NCBI RefSeq assembly: GCF_014859695.1
Contig: NZ_JACUTS010000001.1
Coordinates: forward strand, 92,839-156,838
From: Sulfurimonas sp.
GTDB taxonomy: Bacteria; Campylobacterota; Campylobacteria; Campylobacterales; Sulfurimonadaceae
Reading direction: 5' to 3'
DNA: 64,000 bases
Shown: positions 45,830 through 53,819 of the stretch, piece by piece
Position numbering within the stretch: position 1 is the stretch's first letter
Layout: each line of letters begins with the position of its first letter
Notes under the pieces: model-generated
The model's input: only the letters and a program-made list of their open reading frames with translations
What the model was told of the DNA's origin: nothing
The model's database searches: none
Translations under genes and position numbers: made by a program

Positions 45830-46543
45830 ATGGAAACGGTAAATATCTTAAGCATTATAAGCATCGCTTTTTTGGGTTCGTTTGGACACTGCATTGGGAT
45901 GTGCGGCGGCATTGTTTTAGCATATTCGACCATAAAAATTGACCCTAAAAGCTCAAAAGTCTCACAATCCACGGCGCATCTGCTCTACTCGTTTGGAAGG
46001 GTTTTTACCTACTCTATTTTGGGTGCGATTTTTGGGACACTTGGCGGTGTTGTGACCTTTAGCAATACGGCAAATGGCATATTGCTTATTGTCGCAGGTA
46101 TAGCTATGGTCTTGGCAGGTCTCTCTTTAATGGGCAAGATTAAGTTTCTTACCCTCATTGAACACTCATTTTCATCATCACCGTTCTATAAAGATATGTT
46201 TAAAAGAGTTTTAAACTCCAAATCAAATTTTAGCTTTTTTACTCTTGGCATGTTAAACGGTCTTTTGCCGTGTGGATTTGTCTACTTTTTCGCTATAACA
46301 GCGGCAAGTACGGCAAGCCCTCTTTATGGCGCTATGGTTATGGCAATATTTGGTCTAAGTACAATTCCTGCAATGTTTTCGCTTGGATTTTTGGCATCGC
46401 TCTCAAGTGCTACAAACTTTAGAAATATGATGATGAGTCTATCCTCTTTTGCGGTAATTGTTTATGGTATATATACTCTTTACGACGGGTATGACTATAT
46501 TGTCAGAGCTGAAAAAACACTAACAGAGTGCCATAGTAAATAA
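45830..46543 (+). CDS. UreH/TauE-SafE-like (DsbD_2) membrane protein, probable metal transport
   Basis: A 237-residue polytopic membrane protein with about six helices. The N-terminal GHCIGMCGGI (C21 and C25, C-x3-C next to M24) and the central NGLLPCGFVYFF motif are typical of the DsbD_2/UreH group often placed beside ccoGHIS genes and thought to move copper or other metals for cytochrome oxidase assembly. A sulfite-exporter name is often attached to it but is not supported by motif. It is co-transcribed with the upstream NosL-like gene. Confidence 0.8.
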   Translation: METVNILSIISIAFLGSFGHCIGMCGGIVLAYSTIKIDPKSSKVSQSTAHLLYSFGRVFTYSILGAIFGTLGGVVTFSNTANGILLIVAGIAMVLAGLSLMGKIKFLTLIEHSFSSSPFYKDMFKRVLNSKSNFSFFTLGMLNGLLPCGFVYFFAITAASTASPLYGAMVMAIFGLSTIPAMFSLGFLASLSSATNFRNMMMSLSSFAVIVYGIYTLYDGYDYIVRAEKTLTECHSK

Positions 46544-46561
46544 ATTTTATATTTAAACTGC

Positions 46562-46567
46562 TATAAT
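46562..46567 (+). promoter_or_regulatory. -10 box of the HDOD-polA unit
   Basis: TATAAT 25 bases before the TTG start of the HDOD gene, with AAAGGG as its ribosome binding site. Confidence 0.5.
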
Positions 46568-46592
46568 AAGTGTTAAAAAAAGGGTATCAACT

Positions 46593-47408
46593 TTGAAGAG
46601 TTCAATTATTGATAGCATAAAATCACTTCCTCCTCTCTCTACTACGATTATAGAGATAAACAAAATTTATGCCGATGAGAATTCGACTATAAAAGAGATG
46701 GCAAAAGTCATAGAGCATGACCCTATGGTTATTGCCAATATCCTTAAAATAGCAAATTCCCCGCTTTACGGATTTGGTAAAGAGATTAAAAATGCCGCTC
46801 AGGCGGTAAGTCTTTTTGGAATGAATATGACCCGCTCCATAGCGGTAGGAAACTCAATCAAAAAACTTTTAAATGTGGATATGCAGCCATACCGTATAAC
46901 ATCTGAAGAGTTTGCAAAAACATCTTCACTTCAAGCAGCATTGATGTTTAGCTGGTATAGAAAAATAGACAGACATAAAGCAGAAGAGCTCTACCTTGCT
47001 GCTTTTTTGCAAGAGACGGGGAAAATTCTCATCGCCAGCGAAGTTATTCAAAATGATGAAGCAATTAGCTTTGCGAGTGAAATTGAAAACTCTAATAATA
47101 TTGCTGTGGTTGAGAAAGCTTACTCTGATGCAACATCCGCAGAAGTGACTGCGCTGGTCTTTAAACATTGGGGATTTGACTCCAATTTTATAGAGATGAT
47201 TAAATACTCCGACAATCCTTCGGCAGCTCCCGATAATATAAAAGAGTATTCAGCGGCTCTAAACATAGTAAAAACAATAGTGCCTGTTAACAAGCCATTT
47301 TCTGATATCTCTATCAATTTCGGACTCAAAAAAGCTGCAGATGCAGGTTATGATATTGCCATCTTACAAGAGGCTATCTCTCAGTTTACGGATAAACCAG
47401 AGGAATGA
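46593..47408 (+). CDS. HDOD domain protein
   Basis: A 271-residue protein consisting of a single HDOD domain (about 5-210), a non-enzymatic HD-related fold found in signal transduction. It starts IDSIKSLPPLSTTIIEI and contains VIEHDPMVIANILKIANSPLYG and AVSLFGMNMTRSIAVGNSI. The usual metal-binding HD residues are absent (YLAAFLQETGKIL in place of an HD pair), as is normal for HDOD. The start is TTG at 46593. Its stop overlaps the polA ATG (ATGA), so it is co-translated with DNA polymerase I. Confidence 0.88.
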   Translation: MKSSIIDSIKSLPPLSTTIIEINKIYADENSTIKEMAKVIEHDPMVIANILKIANSPLYGFGKEIKNAAQAVSLFGMNMTRSIAVGNSIKKLLNVDMQPYRITSEEFAKTSSLQAALMFSWYRKIDRHKAEELYLAAFLQETGKILIASEVIQNDEAISFASEIENSNNIAVVEKAYSDATSAEVTALVFKHWGFDSNFIEMIKYSDNPSAAPDNIKEYSAALNIVKTIVPVNKPFSDISINFGLKKAADAGYDIAILQEAISQFTDKPEE

Positions 47409-50125
47409 GTAAAACAGTTACTATAATTGATACGTTTGGTTTTTTCTTTCGCAGTTTTTATGCACTTCCGCAATATCTTAAAAATGCTCAGGGTTTTCCT
47501 ACAGGACTCTTGACCGGTTTTACAAACTTCATCTCTACACTTCAAAAACAGCATGACAGCGATTACCTTATCTTTGCAATAGACTCTAAAGGTTCTACTT
47601 TTAGAAATGAGATAGATGCAAACTATAAAGCACACAGAGTCGCTCCTCCGGAAGAGCTTATGATGCAGCTGCCAATCGCTATTGAGTGGATAAACAAGAT
47701 GGGCTACAAAACGCTAGGACGCGCGGGGTATGAAGCGGATGATATAATCGCTACCGTCGTGCACTTTGCCAAAGAGAAGGGCTACAATGTAAGAATAGTC
47801 TCACATGACAAAGACCTCTTTCAGCTTATAGATGACGGCAAAGTTGTTTTGGTTGATGCTATAAAGAAAAAAGTGATGGATGAGGATGCATGTCTAGAAA
47901 AATACGGCATATCTCCAAAACAGTTTATAGATTATCAGGCAATTTTGGGCGATTCGGCGGATAATATCCCCGGTGTTAGAGGGATAGGAAAAGTCGGAGC
48001 CGAGAAGCTTCTAGTAGAGTATAAAACTCTTGAGAACATCTATGCAAATATAGATGAAGTAAAACCTCCCGGTATTCAGAAAAAGCTCATAGAGTTTAAA
48101 GCAGATGCCTACAGATCAAGAGAGCTTGTAACTCTAAGAGACGATGTGTTAGAGAGCTTTGATTTCCAAGATTATAAGATGGATGTAAAACACCCTTTTT
48201 TAAATATATATGACGAACTTGTAAAATATGAGCAAAATTCAATACTAAGAACTCTGCAGGCAAAAAATATGGTGAGTGATGAGACGCACCAAAAAGCGGT
48301 TGCAAAGATAGAGACTCAAATACAAAACGACAAAAAACTAGACTTTAAAACAACTCTTATCACGGACGCAAAAGAACTTCACAGAGTATTGAATGTACTG
48401 GATAAAGAGACGATTGTCGCTTTTGACACGGAGACTACGGGGCTTGATTATGAGAATGACTCTTTGGTCGGCTTTAGCTTTAGTTTTAATAATAACGAAG
48501 GGTTCTATGTTCCGATTGCCCATTTTTACCTTGGAGTGCCCCAGCAGATAAGTCGTGATGATGCCCTAAAGGCTATAAGAAAGATATTTGAGTCACATGT
48601 AGTCGGGCATAATATAAAGTTTGATCTACATTTTGTCTGTAGATTCTTGCAAGAGAGCAAATTAGAGATTTTTGCCGACTCGATGATACTTGCTTGGCTT
48701 GTAGACCCCGAAGGAGCGCTCTCTCTCGACAAGCTCTCTGACAAGCTTTTAGGGCATCAGATGCTCTCTTTTAAAGAGACGGTAAAAAAGGGTGAGACAT
48801 TTGCAGGCGTTGCGCTTGAAGATGCGTGTAACTATGCTGCCGAAGATGCCGTGATAACTCTTAAGCTTTACCATCTGCTTTTAGAAAAACTCTCCCTTCA
48901 GGGTGCGAAACATCTTATAAAAGAGGCAACAGAGGTTGAGTTTCCTTTTATTGGAACGCTTCTTAAAATGGAGAGAGAGGGCATAGCTCTTGATAGTGCA
49001 TTTTTAGAGAAGTTTTTAGTTGAGGTAAAAGAGACTCTAAATGAGTTGACAGGCAAGATTTACGCTTTGGCAAATAGAGAGTTCAACATCAACTCCACGC
49101 AGCAGCTCGGTGTTGTACTTTTTGAGAACTTGGGTCTTCCTACCGGCAAAAAAACAAAAACCGGATACTCGACAAATGAGCAGGTTCTAAGTTCACTAAA
49201 AGATGAACATGAGATAATTCCTCATCTTTTGGAGTATCGTGAAGTATATAAGCTTTTCTCAACCTATATAGAGCCTCTTATAAAGCTGAGTCGCGAGGAT
49301 AAAGAGGGGCGTATCCACACCTCTTTCGTACATACCGGAACTGCAACGGGAAGACTTAGCTCAAAAAATCCAAACTTGCAGAATATTCCTACAAGAACAA
49401 AATTGGGCACAAAAATAAGAGAAGCGTTTGTTGCGCCAAAGGGTAAAAAGCTTATCGGCATAGACTACTCCCAGATTGAGCTTAGACTTCTTGCGCACTT
49501 TACTAAAGATAAAGTTTTGGTGGATGCGTTTAAGAGCGACAAAGATATACACCGCCAAACAGCGGTCGCTCTTTTTGGCGAGGATGAAGCAGATGCAAAA
49601 AGAAACATTGCAAAAACCGTAAACTTCGGGCTTCTTTACGGCATGGGGCAGAAAAAACTATCCGAGACTCTTGACATAACTACAAAAGAGGCAAAAGAGA
49701 TAATAGAGAAGTACTTTAACAGCTTTCCGAGTGTCAGAGCCTATTTCCGCCAAATAGTCGAAGATTCAAAAGAGATGGGATATGTAGAGACTCTTTTGGG
49801 GCGCAGAAGATACTTTGACTATAAAAATGCTTCGCCGATGTTTAGGGCAGCTTATGAGAGAGAGTCTGTAAACACGGTTTTTCAGGGGAGTGCAAGTGAC
49901 CTTATAAAACTGAGTATGAATAAGATTCACAGAGTAATCGAGGATGAAAAACTTGATGCAAAGATGCTTCTTCAGATACATGATGAGCTTATTTTTGAGG
50001 TAGATGAAGAAAAAGCCGACTCTTTGGGAGAGAGATTTAAAGAGATTATGGAGAGCATAATGGAGCTGGGTATTCCTCTAAAGACAAGCATGAATATCGG
50101 AGATAACTGGAGTGAGTTAAAGTAG
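47405..50125 (+). CDS. polA: DNA polymerase I
   Basis: This 906-residue enzyme has all three activities: a 5' nuclease domain (about 1-290, TIIDTFGFFFRSFYA, ADDIIATV, GDSADNIPGV), a 3'-5' proofreading domain (about 310-500) with intact FDTETTGL near residue 340 and the AAEDA segment, and the polymerase domain (about 520-906) with DYSQIELR, KRNIAKTVNFGLLYGMG and QIHDELIFEV. It fills gaps and removes RNA primers. It is coupled to the preceding HDOD gene (4-base overlap), and a histidine kinase gene starts 6 bases after it. Confidence 0.97.
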   Translation: MSKTVTIIDTFGFFFRSFYALPQYLKNAQGFPTGLLTGFTNFISTLQKQHDSDYLIFAIDSKGSTFRNEIDANYKAHRVAPPEELMMQLPIAIEWINKMGYKTLGRAGYEADDIIATVVHFAKEKGYNVRIVSHDKDLFQLIDDGKVVLVDAIKKKVMDEDACLEKYGISPKQFIDYQAILGDSADNIPGVRGIGKVGAEKLLVEYKTLENIYANIDEVKPPGIQKKLIEFKADAYRSRELVTLRDDVLESFDFQDYKMDVKHPFLNIYDELVKYEQNSILRTLQAKNMVSDETHQKAVAKIETQIQNDKKLDFKTTLITDAKELHRVLNVLDKETIVAFDTETTGLDYENDSLVGFSFSFNNNEGFYVPIAHFYLGVPQQISRDDALKAIRKIFESHVVGHNIKFDLHFVCRFLQESKLEIFADSMILAWLVDPEGALSLDKLSDKLLGHQMLSFKETVKKGETFAGVALEDACNYAAEDAVITLKLYHLLLEKLSLQGAKHLIKEATEVEFPFIGTLLKMEREGIALDSAFLEKFLVEVKETLNELTGKIYALANREFNINSTQQLGVVLFENLGLPTGKKTKTGYSTNEQVLSSLKDEHEIIPHLLEYREVYKLFSTYIEPLIKLSREDKEGRIHTSFVHTGTATGRLSSKNPNLQNIPTRTKLGTKIREAFVAPKGKKLIGIDYSQIELRLLAHFTKDKVLVDAFKSDKDIHRQTAVALFGEDEADAKRNIAKTVNFGLLYGMGQKKLSETLDITTKEAKEIIEKYFNSFPSVRAYFRQIVEDSKEMGYVETLLGRRRYFDYKNASPMFRAAYERESVNTVFQGSASDLIKLSMNKIHRVIEDEKLDAKMLLQIHDELIFEVDEEKADSLGERFKEIMESIMELGIPLKTSMNIGDNWSELK

Positions 50126-50131
50126 TGCTGC

Positions 50132-51331
50132 ATGTTAAAACAGTATAAAGAGGCGATTGAGAAGAGCAATATAATCTCAAAAACGGATGTAAATGGAATA
50201 ATCACATTTGTAAATGATGAGTTTTGTGAAATCAGCGGATACTCAAAAGATGAGCTTCTTGGCAAAAACCACAACATTGTAAGACACCCTGATGTAGATA
50301 GCAAAAAATTTGAACTTCTTTGGGAGACTATAAAAAACAAAAACATATATAAAGCTACCGTTAAAAACCTTGCAAAAGACGGCAGCACATTCTACGTAAA
50401 TACGACAATAATCCCGATTCTTGATGAGAGCCAAAAAATAGTCGAATATATAGCTATAAGATACGACGCAACTAAAGAGATGCTCTTAAGAGAAGAGCTA
50501 TTGAAAAAAGAGGCTCAGTATGAGGAGCTAAACAGAAGTTTAGAGAAGATGGTGGAGGAGCAGACCAGAGAGTTAAAAGAGTTAAATCAGACGCTAGAGC
50601 AGCGTGTGCAAGAGGAGATTGCAAAAAATGAGGAGAGGCAGCGTGTTATGTTCTGGCAATCACGACATGCAAGTCTTGGTCAGATGCTTGCAAATATTGC
50701 ACATCAGTGGAGACAGCCGCTTACGGAACTCTCTTTGGCGATGTTTAACATCAAAAAGGCTCTGCAAAACGGCAGTGAGGATGATGTAACAAAGTTTTAT
50801 GCAGAGAGTAAGCATATTATAAAAAACATGTCTGAAACCATAGATGATTTTACAAACTTTTTCTCTCCAGATAAGGAGAAGTACTATTTTAATATAAGCG
50901 AGAGCATCCAAGAGTCGATTGTACTTTTAGAGAATATGATAAATGATGAGATGATAATAATAAAGACGGATTTTGAAGATATTGAGGTGTTGGGGATTAC
51001 AAATGAGCTAACGCAGGTCATAATAAATCTTATAAACAACTCAAAAGATGCGTTTATCCATAACAGTATTCTTCTTAGAGAGATAGCCATCACGACAAAA
51101 AAAGAGAACAGTTTTGCCGTTATAGAGGTGCAGGACAATGCAGGCGGAATAGCTAAAGAGAATCTAGAGAAGATTTTTGAGCCCTATTTTACGACAAAAC
51201 ATAAGAGCCGAGGAACCGGTTTGGGACTTTTTATGTCAAGAATGATTTGCGAGCAGGGGCTTGGCGGAACTCTCGATGTTAAGAGTAAAAAAAACTCTAC
51301 GACATTTAGCATAAAAATTCCATTGAGGTAA
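50132..51331 (+). CDS. PAS-domain sensor histidine kinase, cytoplasmic
   Basis: A 399-residue kinase without transmembrane segments. An Aer-like PAS domain (about 1-115, with SGYSKDELLGKNHNIVRHPD) suggests redox or oxygen sensing via a cofactor. A coiled coil leads to the dimerisation box [10 protein letters not shown] with H191; the ATPase domain has INLINNSKDAF, VQDNAGGIA and GTGLGLFMSR. It is followed after 1 base by its likely cognate OmpR-type regulator. It resembles the kinase at 30796-32202 in its H-box, but the sensory part differs. Confidence 0.9.
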   Translation: MLKQYKEAIEKSNIISKTDVNGIITFVNDEFCEISGYSKDELLGKNHNIVRHPDVDSKKFELLWETIKNKNIYKATVKNLAKDGSTFYVNTTIIPILDESQKIVEYIAIRYDATKEMLLREELLKKEAQYEELNRSLEKMVEEQTRELKELNQTLEQRVQEEIAKNEERQRVMFWQSRHASLGQMLANIAHQWRQPLTELSLAMFNIKKALQNGSEDDVTKFYAESKHIIKNMSETIDDFTNFFSPDKEKYYFNISESIQESIVLLENMINDEMIIIKTDFEDIEVLGITNELTQVIINLINNSKDAFIHNSILLREIAITTKKENSFAVIEVQDNAGGIAKENLEKIFEPYFTTKHKSRGTGLGLFMSRMICEQGLGGTLDVKSKKNSTTFSIKIPLR

Positions 51332-51332
51332 T

Positions 51333-52010
51333 ATGAAAAACAGAGCGTTAAAAGAGATTAAGGTTTTGCTTGTAGAGGATGAAGAGAATCTCGCAAGGCT
51401 TTTAAAAGAAGCAATCGGCGATAACTTTCACAGTTTTATTGTGGCGACAGATGGAGTAGAGGGGGTAGAATTTTTTAAAAAAATCAAACCAGATATTGTT
51501 ATAACCGACATTATGATGCCCAGACTATCGGGGCTTGATATGGCAAAAGAGATAAAGCAGATAAGTCCCAAAACCCCCATCATAATTCTTAGTGCATTTA
51601 GTGAGAAAGAGAAGCTCTTTAGCGCGATAGACATCGGAATAAACAAATACTTCTTAAAGCCTTTTGATCCGGATGAAGTTTTGGAGTATATAGAGAGTAT
51701 AACTCCAAAAATAGGAAAAAAAACTATAAAACTGGGAGAAGGATTTGTTTTTAACAAAGGTACAAATTCGCTTTATAAAAATGAGAGATATGTAGCACTC
51801 TCTAAAAACGAGGCAAAATTTTTAGCTCTTTTGCTTGAGGGTAAAAACAGAGTCGTTGATGATATAGAGATAAAAGAGAGCCTCTGGGGCGAAGATGTGA
51901 GCGATGAGAGAGTAAGAACATTTATTAGAAGATTTAGAGCCAAAATCTCAAAAAAATTGATAAAAAATGTAAAAGGTGTCGGCTACCAACTCTCTTTTAA
52001 CGAAAGTTAG
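51333..52010 (+). CDS. OmpR/PhoB-family response regulator
   Basis: A 225-residue protein with a receiver domain (about 8-125) with D59 in VITDIMMPRLSG and K109 in FLKPF, then a winged-helix DNA-binding domain (about 135-222) with LSKNEAKFLALLLEGKN and VRTFIRRFRAKI followed by KNVKGVGYQL. It is probably phosphorylated by the kinase encoded just upstream. Its last 14 bases overlap the convergent nitrite/sulfite reductase gene. The target genes cannot be read here. Confidence 0.93.
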   Translation: MKNRALKEIKVLLVEDEENLARLLKEAIGDNFHSFIVATDGVEGVEFFKKIKPDIVITDIMMPRLSGLDMAKEIKQISPKTPIIILSAFSEKEKLFSAIDIGINKYFLKPFDPDEVLEYIESITPKIGKKTIKLGEGFVFNKGTNSLYKNERYVALSKNEAKFLALLLEGKNRVVDDIEIKESLWGEDVSDERVRTFIRRFRAKISKKLIKNVKGVGYQLSFNES

Positions 52011-53700
52011 TTCTCTCTATTTTTGGCTTATAGTGTGGGTCTTTACCCTCGATGGTCCATAGTTTTTTGCTAAGATAGCTTATGGCATCATGAAAATTCT
52101 CATTCACATGCTCCCAGAAATCAAGCGTTGAAAACTCTTTTTTTAGCAACTCTTTTTCATGCTCGAAACTTTGCATACTATCCAGTTTAGGTACGGCAAC
52201 AGTGCTGTTTGTCTCCAGATTTGCCAAAACCCACAAAGATAAAAACTCTTCGCTGCAGTGAATTAAAACATTGCTTGCATACTCTTCAAAATCCCTCTCT
52301 CCGCTAAGTTCAAATAGTTTTATGACAAGTGATACCGTCTCATTGAGATGAACAAAGGGAACCATCGAGAAGAGTTGGCGTCCCACCGATGCTCCGTTTG
52401 AGTGTAGAGCGCCGAGAAATATTCTGGCTCCACCTTCGGTATCTCCAAAGTTGTTCGTTTTAAGACCTATTAGACCGATGTCGGTGTGTCTATGTCTGCC
52501 ACAACCCTTTGCACACCCTGAAAAACCTACCTGTATGCGATGCTCATTAATTTTTTCAAGCGGCAGGTAAGATGTCTCATCTTTAATGCTCCAAACAGCG
52601 TAAGGGCAGAGGTTTCCTGCACATGCGACCACCGTTTCACTGAGCGCTTTTGATTTTAGAGGGGAGGAGGGCTCTTTTAATCCTAAAAGATAGATGTTTT
52701 GGTCTATTCCAAATCTTATTTTGAGGCTGTTTTTCGTTGCAAAGTCGGCAATCTCTTTTATCTCGTTTGTAGTAAGTCTTGAAAAATCGGTTTGGTAGCA
52801 AAAAGCGTAGGTACCGTCTTTGAGTTTATGAAACTCTGAGAACTCTTTTTTCTCAAGTATCAATTCGCCTTCGCTTTGAAAATCTTTACTGTACTCTTTT
52901 TGGATATGCGCTTTAAGCCCATCCATGCCAATCTCTTCAATCATATGAAAGATGCGAGTTTTAGCACGAGAGAAGCGTGAACCGTGAAGATAAAACGCTT
53001 CTACAAAAGCTTTGAAGAAATCAAACACTTCATCTTTTAGCAAAAAGATATCTGCGCTTTTTGCTACTTCTGTATTTTTTCCGCCCATGTAGACATTAAA
53101 CCCGAAAACTCCATCTTTTTTTGCCAAAGCAAAATATATGTCGTTTGCAAAAAATGAGGTTACGTTTGTACGGTTACCGGATATTCCTACAGATACGCGG
53201 CGAGGAAGCATTCCGACATAGCGCGGATTTTTGATGATGTAGTCGTGCATCTGCATAACTATAGGGTATGCCTCTATCTCACAGAGCTCTCCATACCCGT
53301 CATAAGGGTCTGTTACTATATTTCTAACATTATCCCCAAAGCTTTGCCATGTAGTCACTCCAAGAGCGTTTATGCGTTTATGAATCTCCAAAACATCATC
53401 AACATCTACGTCGTGAAGCTGTATGCCCGATCTTGCCGTGAGTATAATGGTCAAGTCATACTCATCTACAATGTCAGCTATCTCTTGAAACTTCGGGGCA
53501 CTTATCTCTCCGCCGGGAATGCGTATGCGTATAGTAAACTCATCTTCTAAAAAGTTGGTGTTAAAGATCCCAAAATCTTGAAGATAAAACCTGTCAGCTT
53601 CATTTAGGCTCTCAAAATCGATATTATCAAAATCTTTATAGTACTCAATTGGTTTTAGTTGAGCTTTGTAGCGCTCTCTTTTATTTAGCTTGTTTTCCAT
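51997..53700 (-). CDS. Siroheme [4Fe-4S] nitrite/sulfite reductase
   Basis: A 567-residue enzyme of the NirA/CysI superfamily that performs six-electron reduction of nitrite to ammonia or sulfite to sulfide, in assimilation. Two ferredoxin-like half domains (RIRIPGGEISAPKFQEIADI near 57) and the siroheme-binding part are seen (RRVSVGISGNRTNVTS). The cluster ligands are C360, C365, C396 and C400: ACAGNLC gives C-x4-C where the family usually has C-x5-C, while GCAKGCGR keeps C-x3-C. No partner flavoprotein or CysG gene is adjacent. Whether nitrite or sulfite is the natural substrate is undecided. Confidence 0.85.
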   Translation of the reverse strand: MENKLNKRERYKAQLKPIEYYKDFDNIDFESLNEADRFYLQDFGIFNTNFLEDEFTIRIRIPGGEISAPKFQEIADIVDEYDLTIILTARSGIQLHDVDVDDVLEIHKRINALGVTTWQSFGDNVRNIVTDPYDGYGELCEIEAYPIVMQMHDYIIKNPRYVGMLPRRVSVGISGNRTNVTSFFANDIYFALAKKDGVFGFNVYMGGKNTEVAKSADIFLLKDEVFDFFKAFVEAFYLHGSRFSRAKTRIFHMIEEIGMDGLKAHIQKEYSKDFQSEGELILEKKEFSEFHKLKDGTYAFCYQTDFSRLTTNEIKEIADFATKNSLKIRFGIDQNIYLLGLKEPSSPLKSKALSETVVACAGNLCPYAVWSIKDETSYLPLEKINEHRIQVGFSGCAKGCGRHRHTDIGLIGLKTNNFGDTEGGARIFLGALHSNGASVGRQLFSMVPFVHLNETVSLVIKLFELSGERDFEEYASNVLIHCSEEFLSLWVLANLETNSTVAVPKLDSMQSFEHEKELLKKEFSTLDFWEHVNENFHDAISYLSKKLWTIEGKDPHYKPKIERTNFR

Positions 53701-53783
53701 GCCTGTATTCTACCTAATAATTAAAATAAATTCTCTTGATATTGGTCATTTTGAGTTGTTGTAATTCGTATTCTTTTTCTCGT

Positions 53784-53789
53784 TAAAAT
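53784..53789 (+). promoter_or_regulatory. Probable -10 box of the M1-ChaN-PDZ gene
   Basis: TAAAAT 31 bases before the ATG, followed by the ribosome binding site AAAGGGG, in the 119-base divergent gap. Confidence 0.4.
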
Positions 53790-53819
53790 ACATTTTCTTA
53801 TATAAAGGGGCAACAAATT

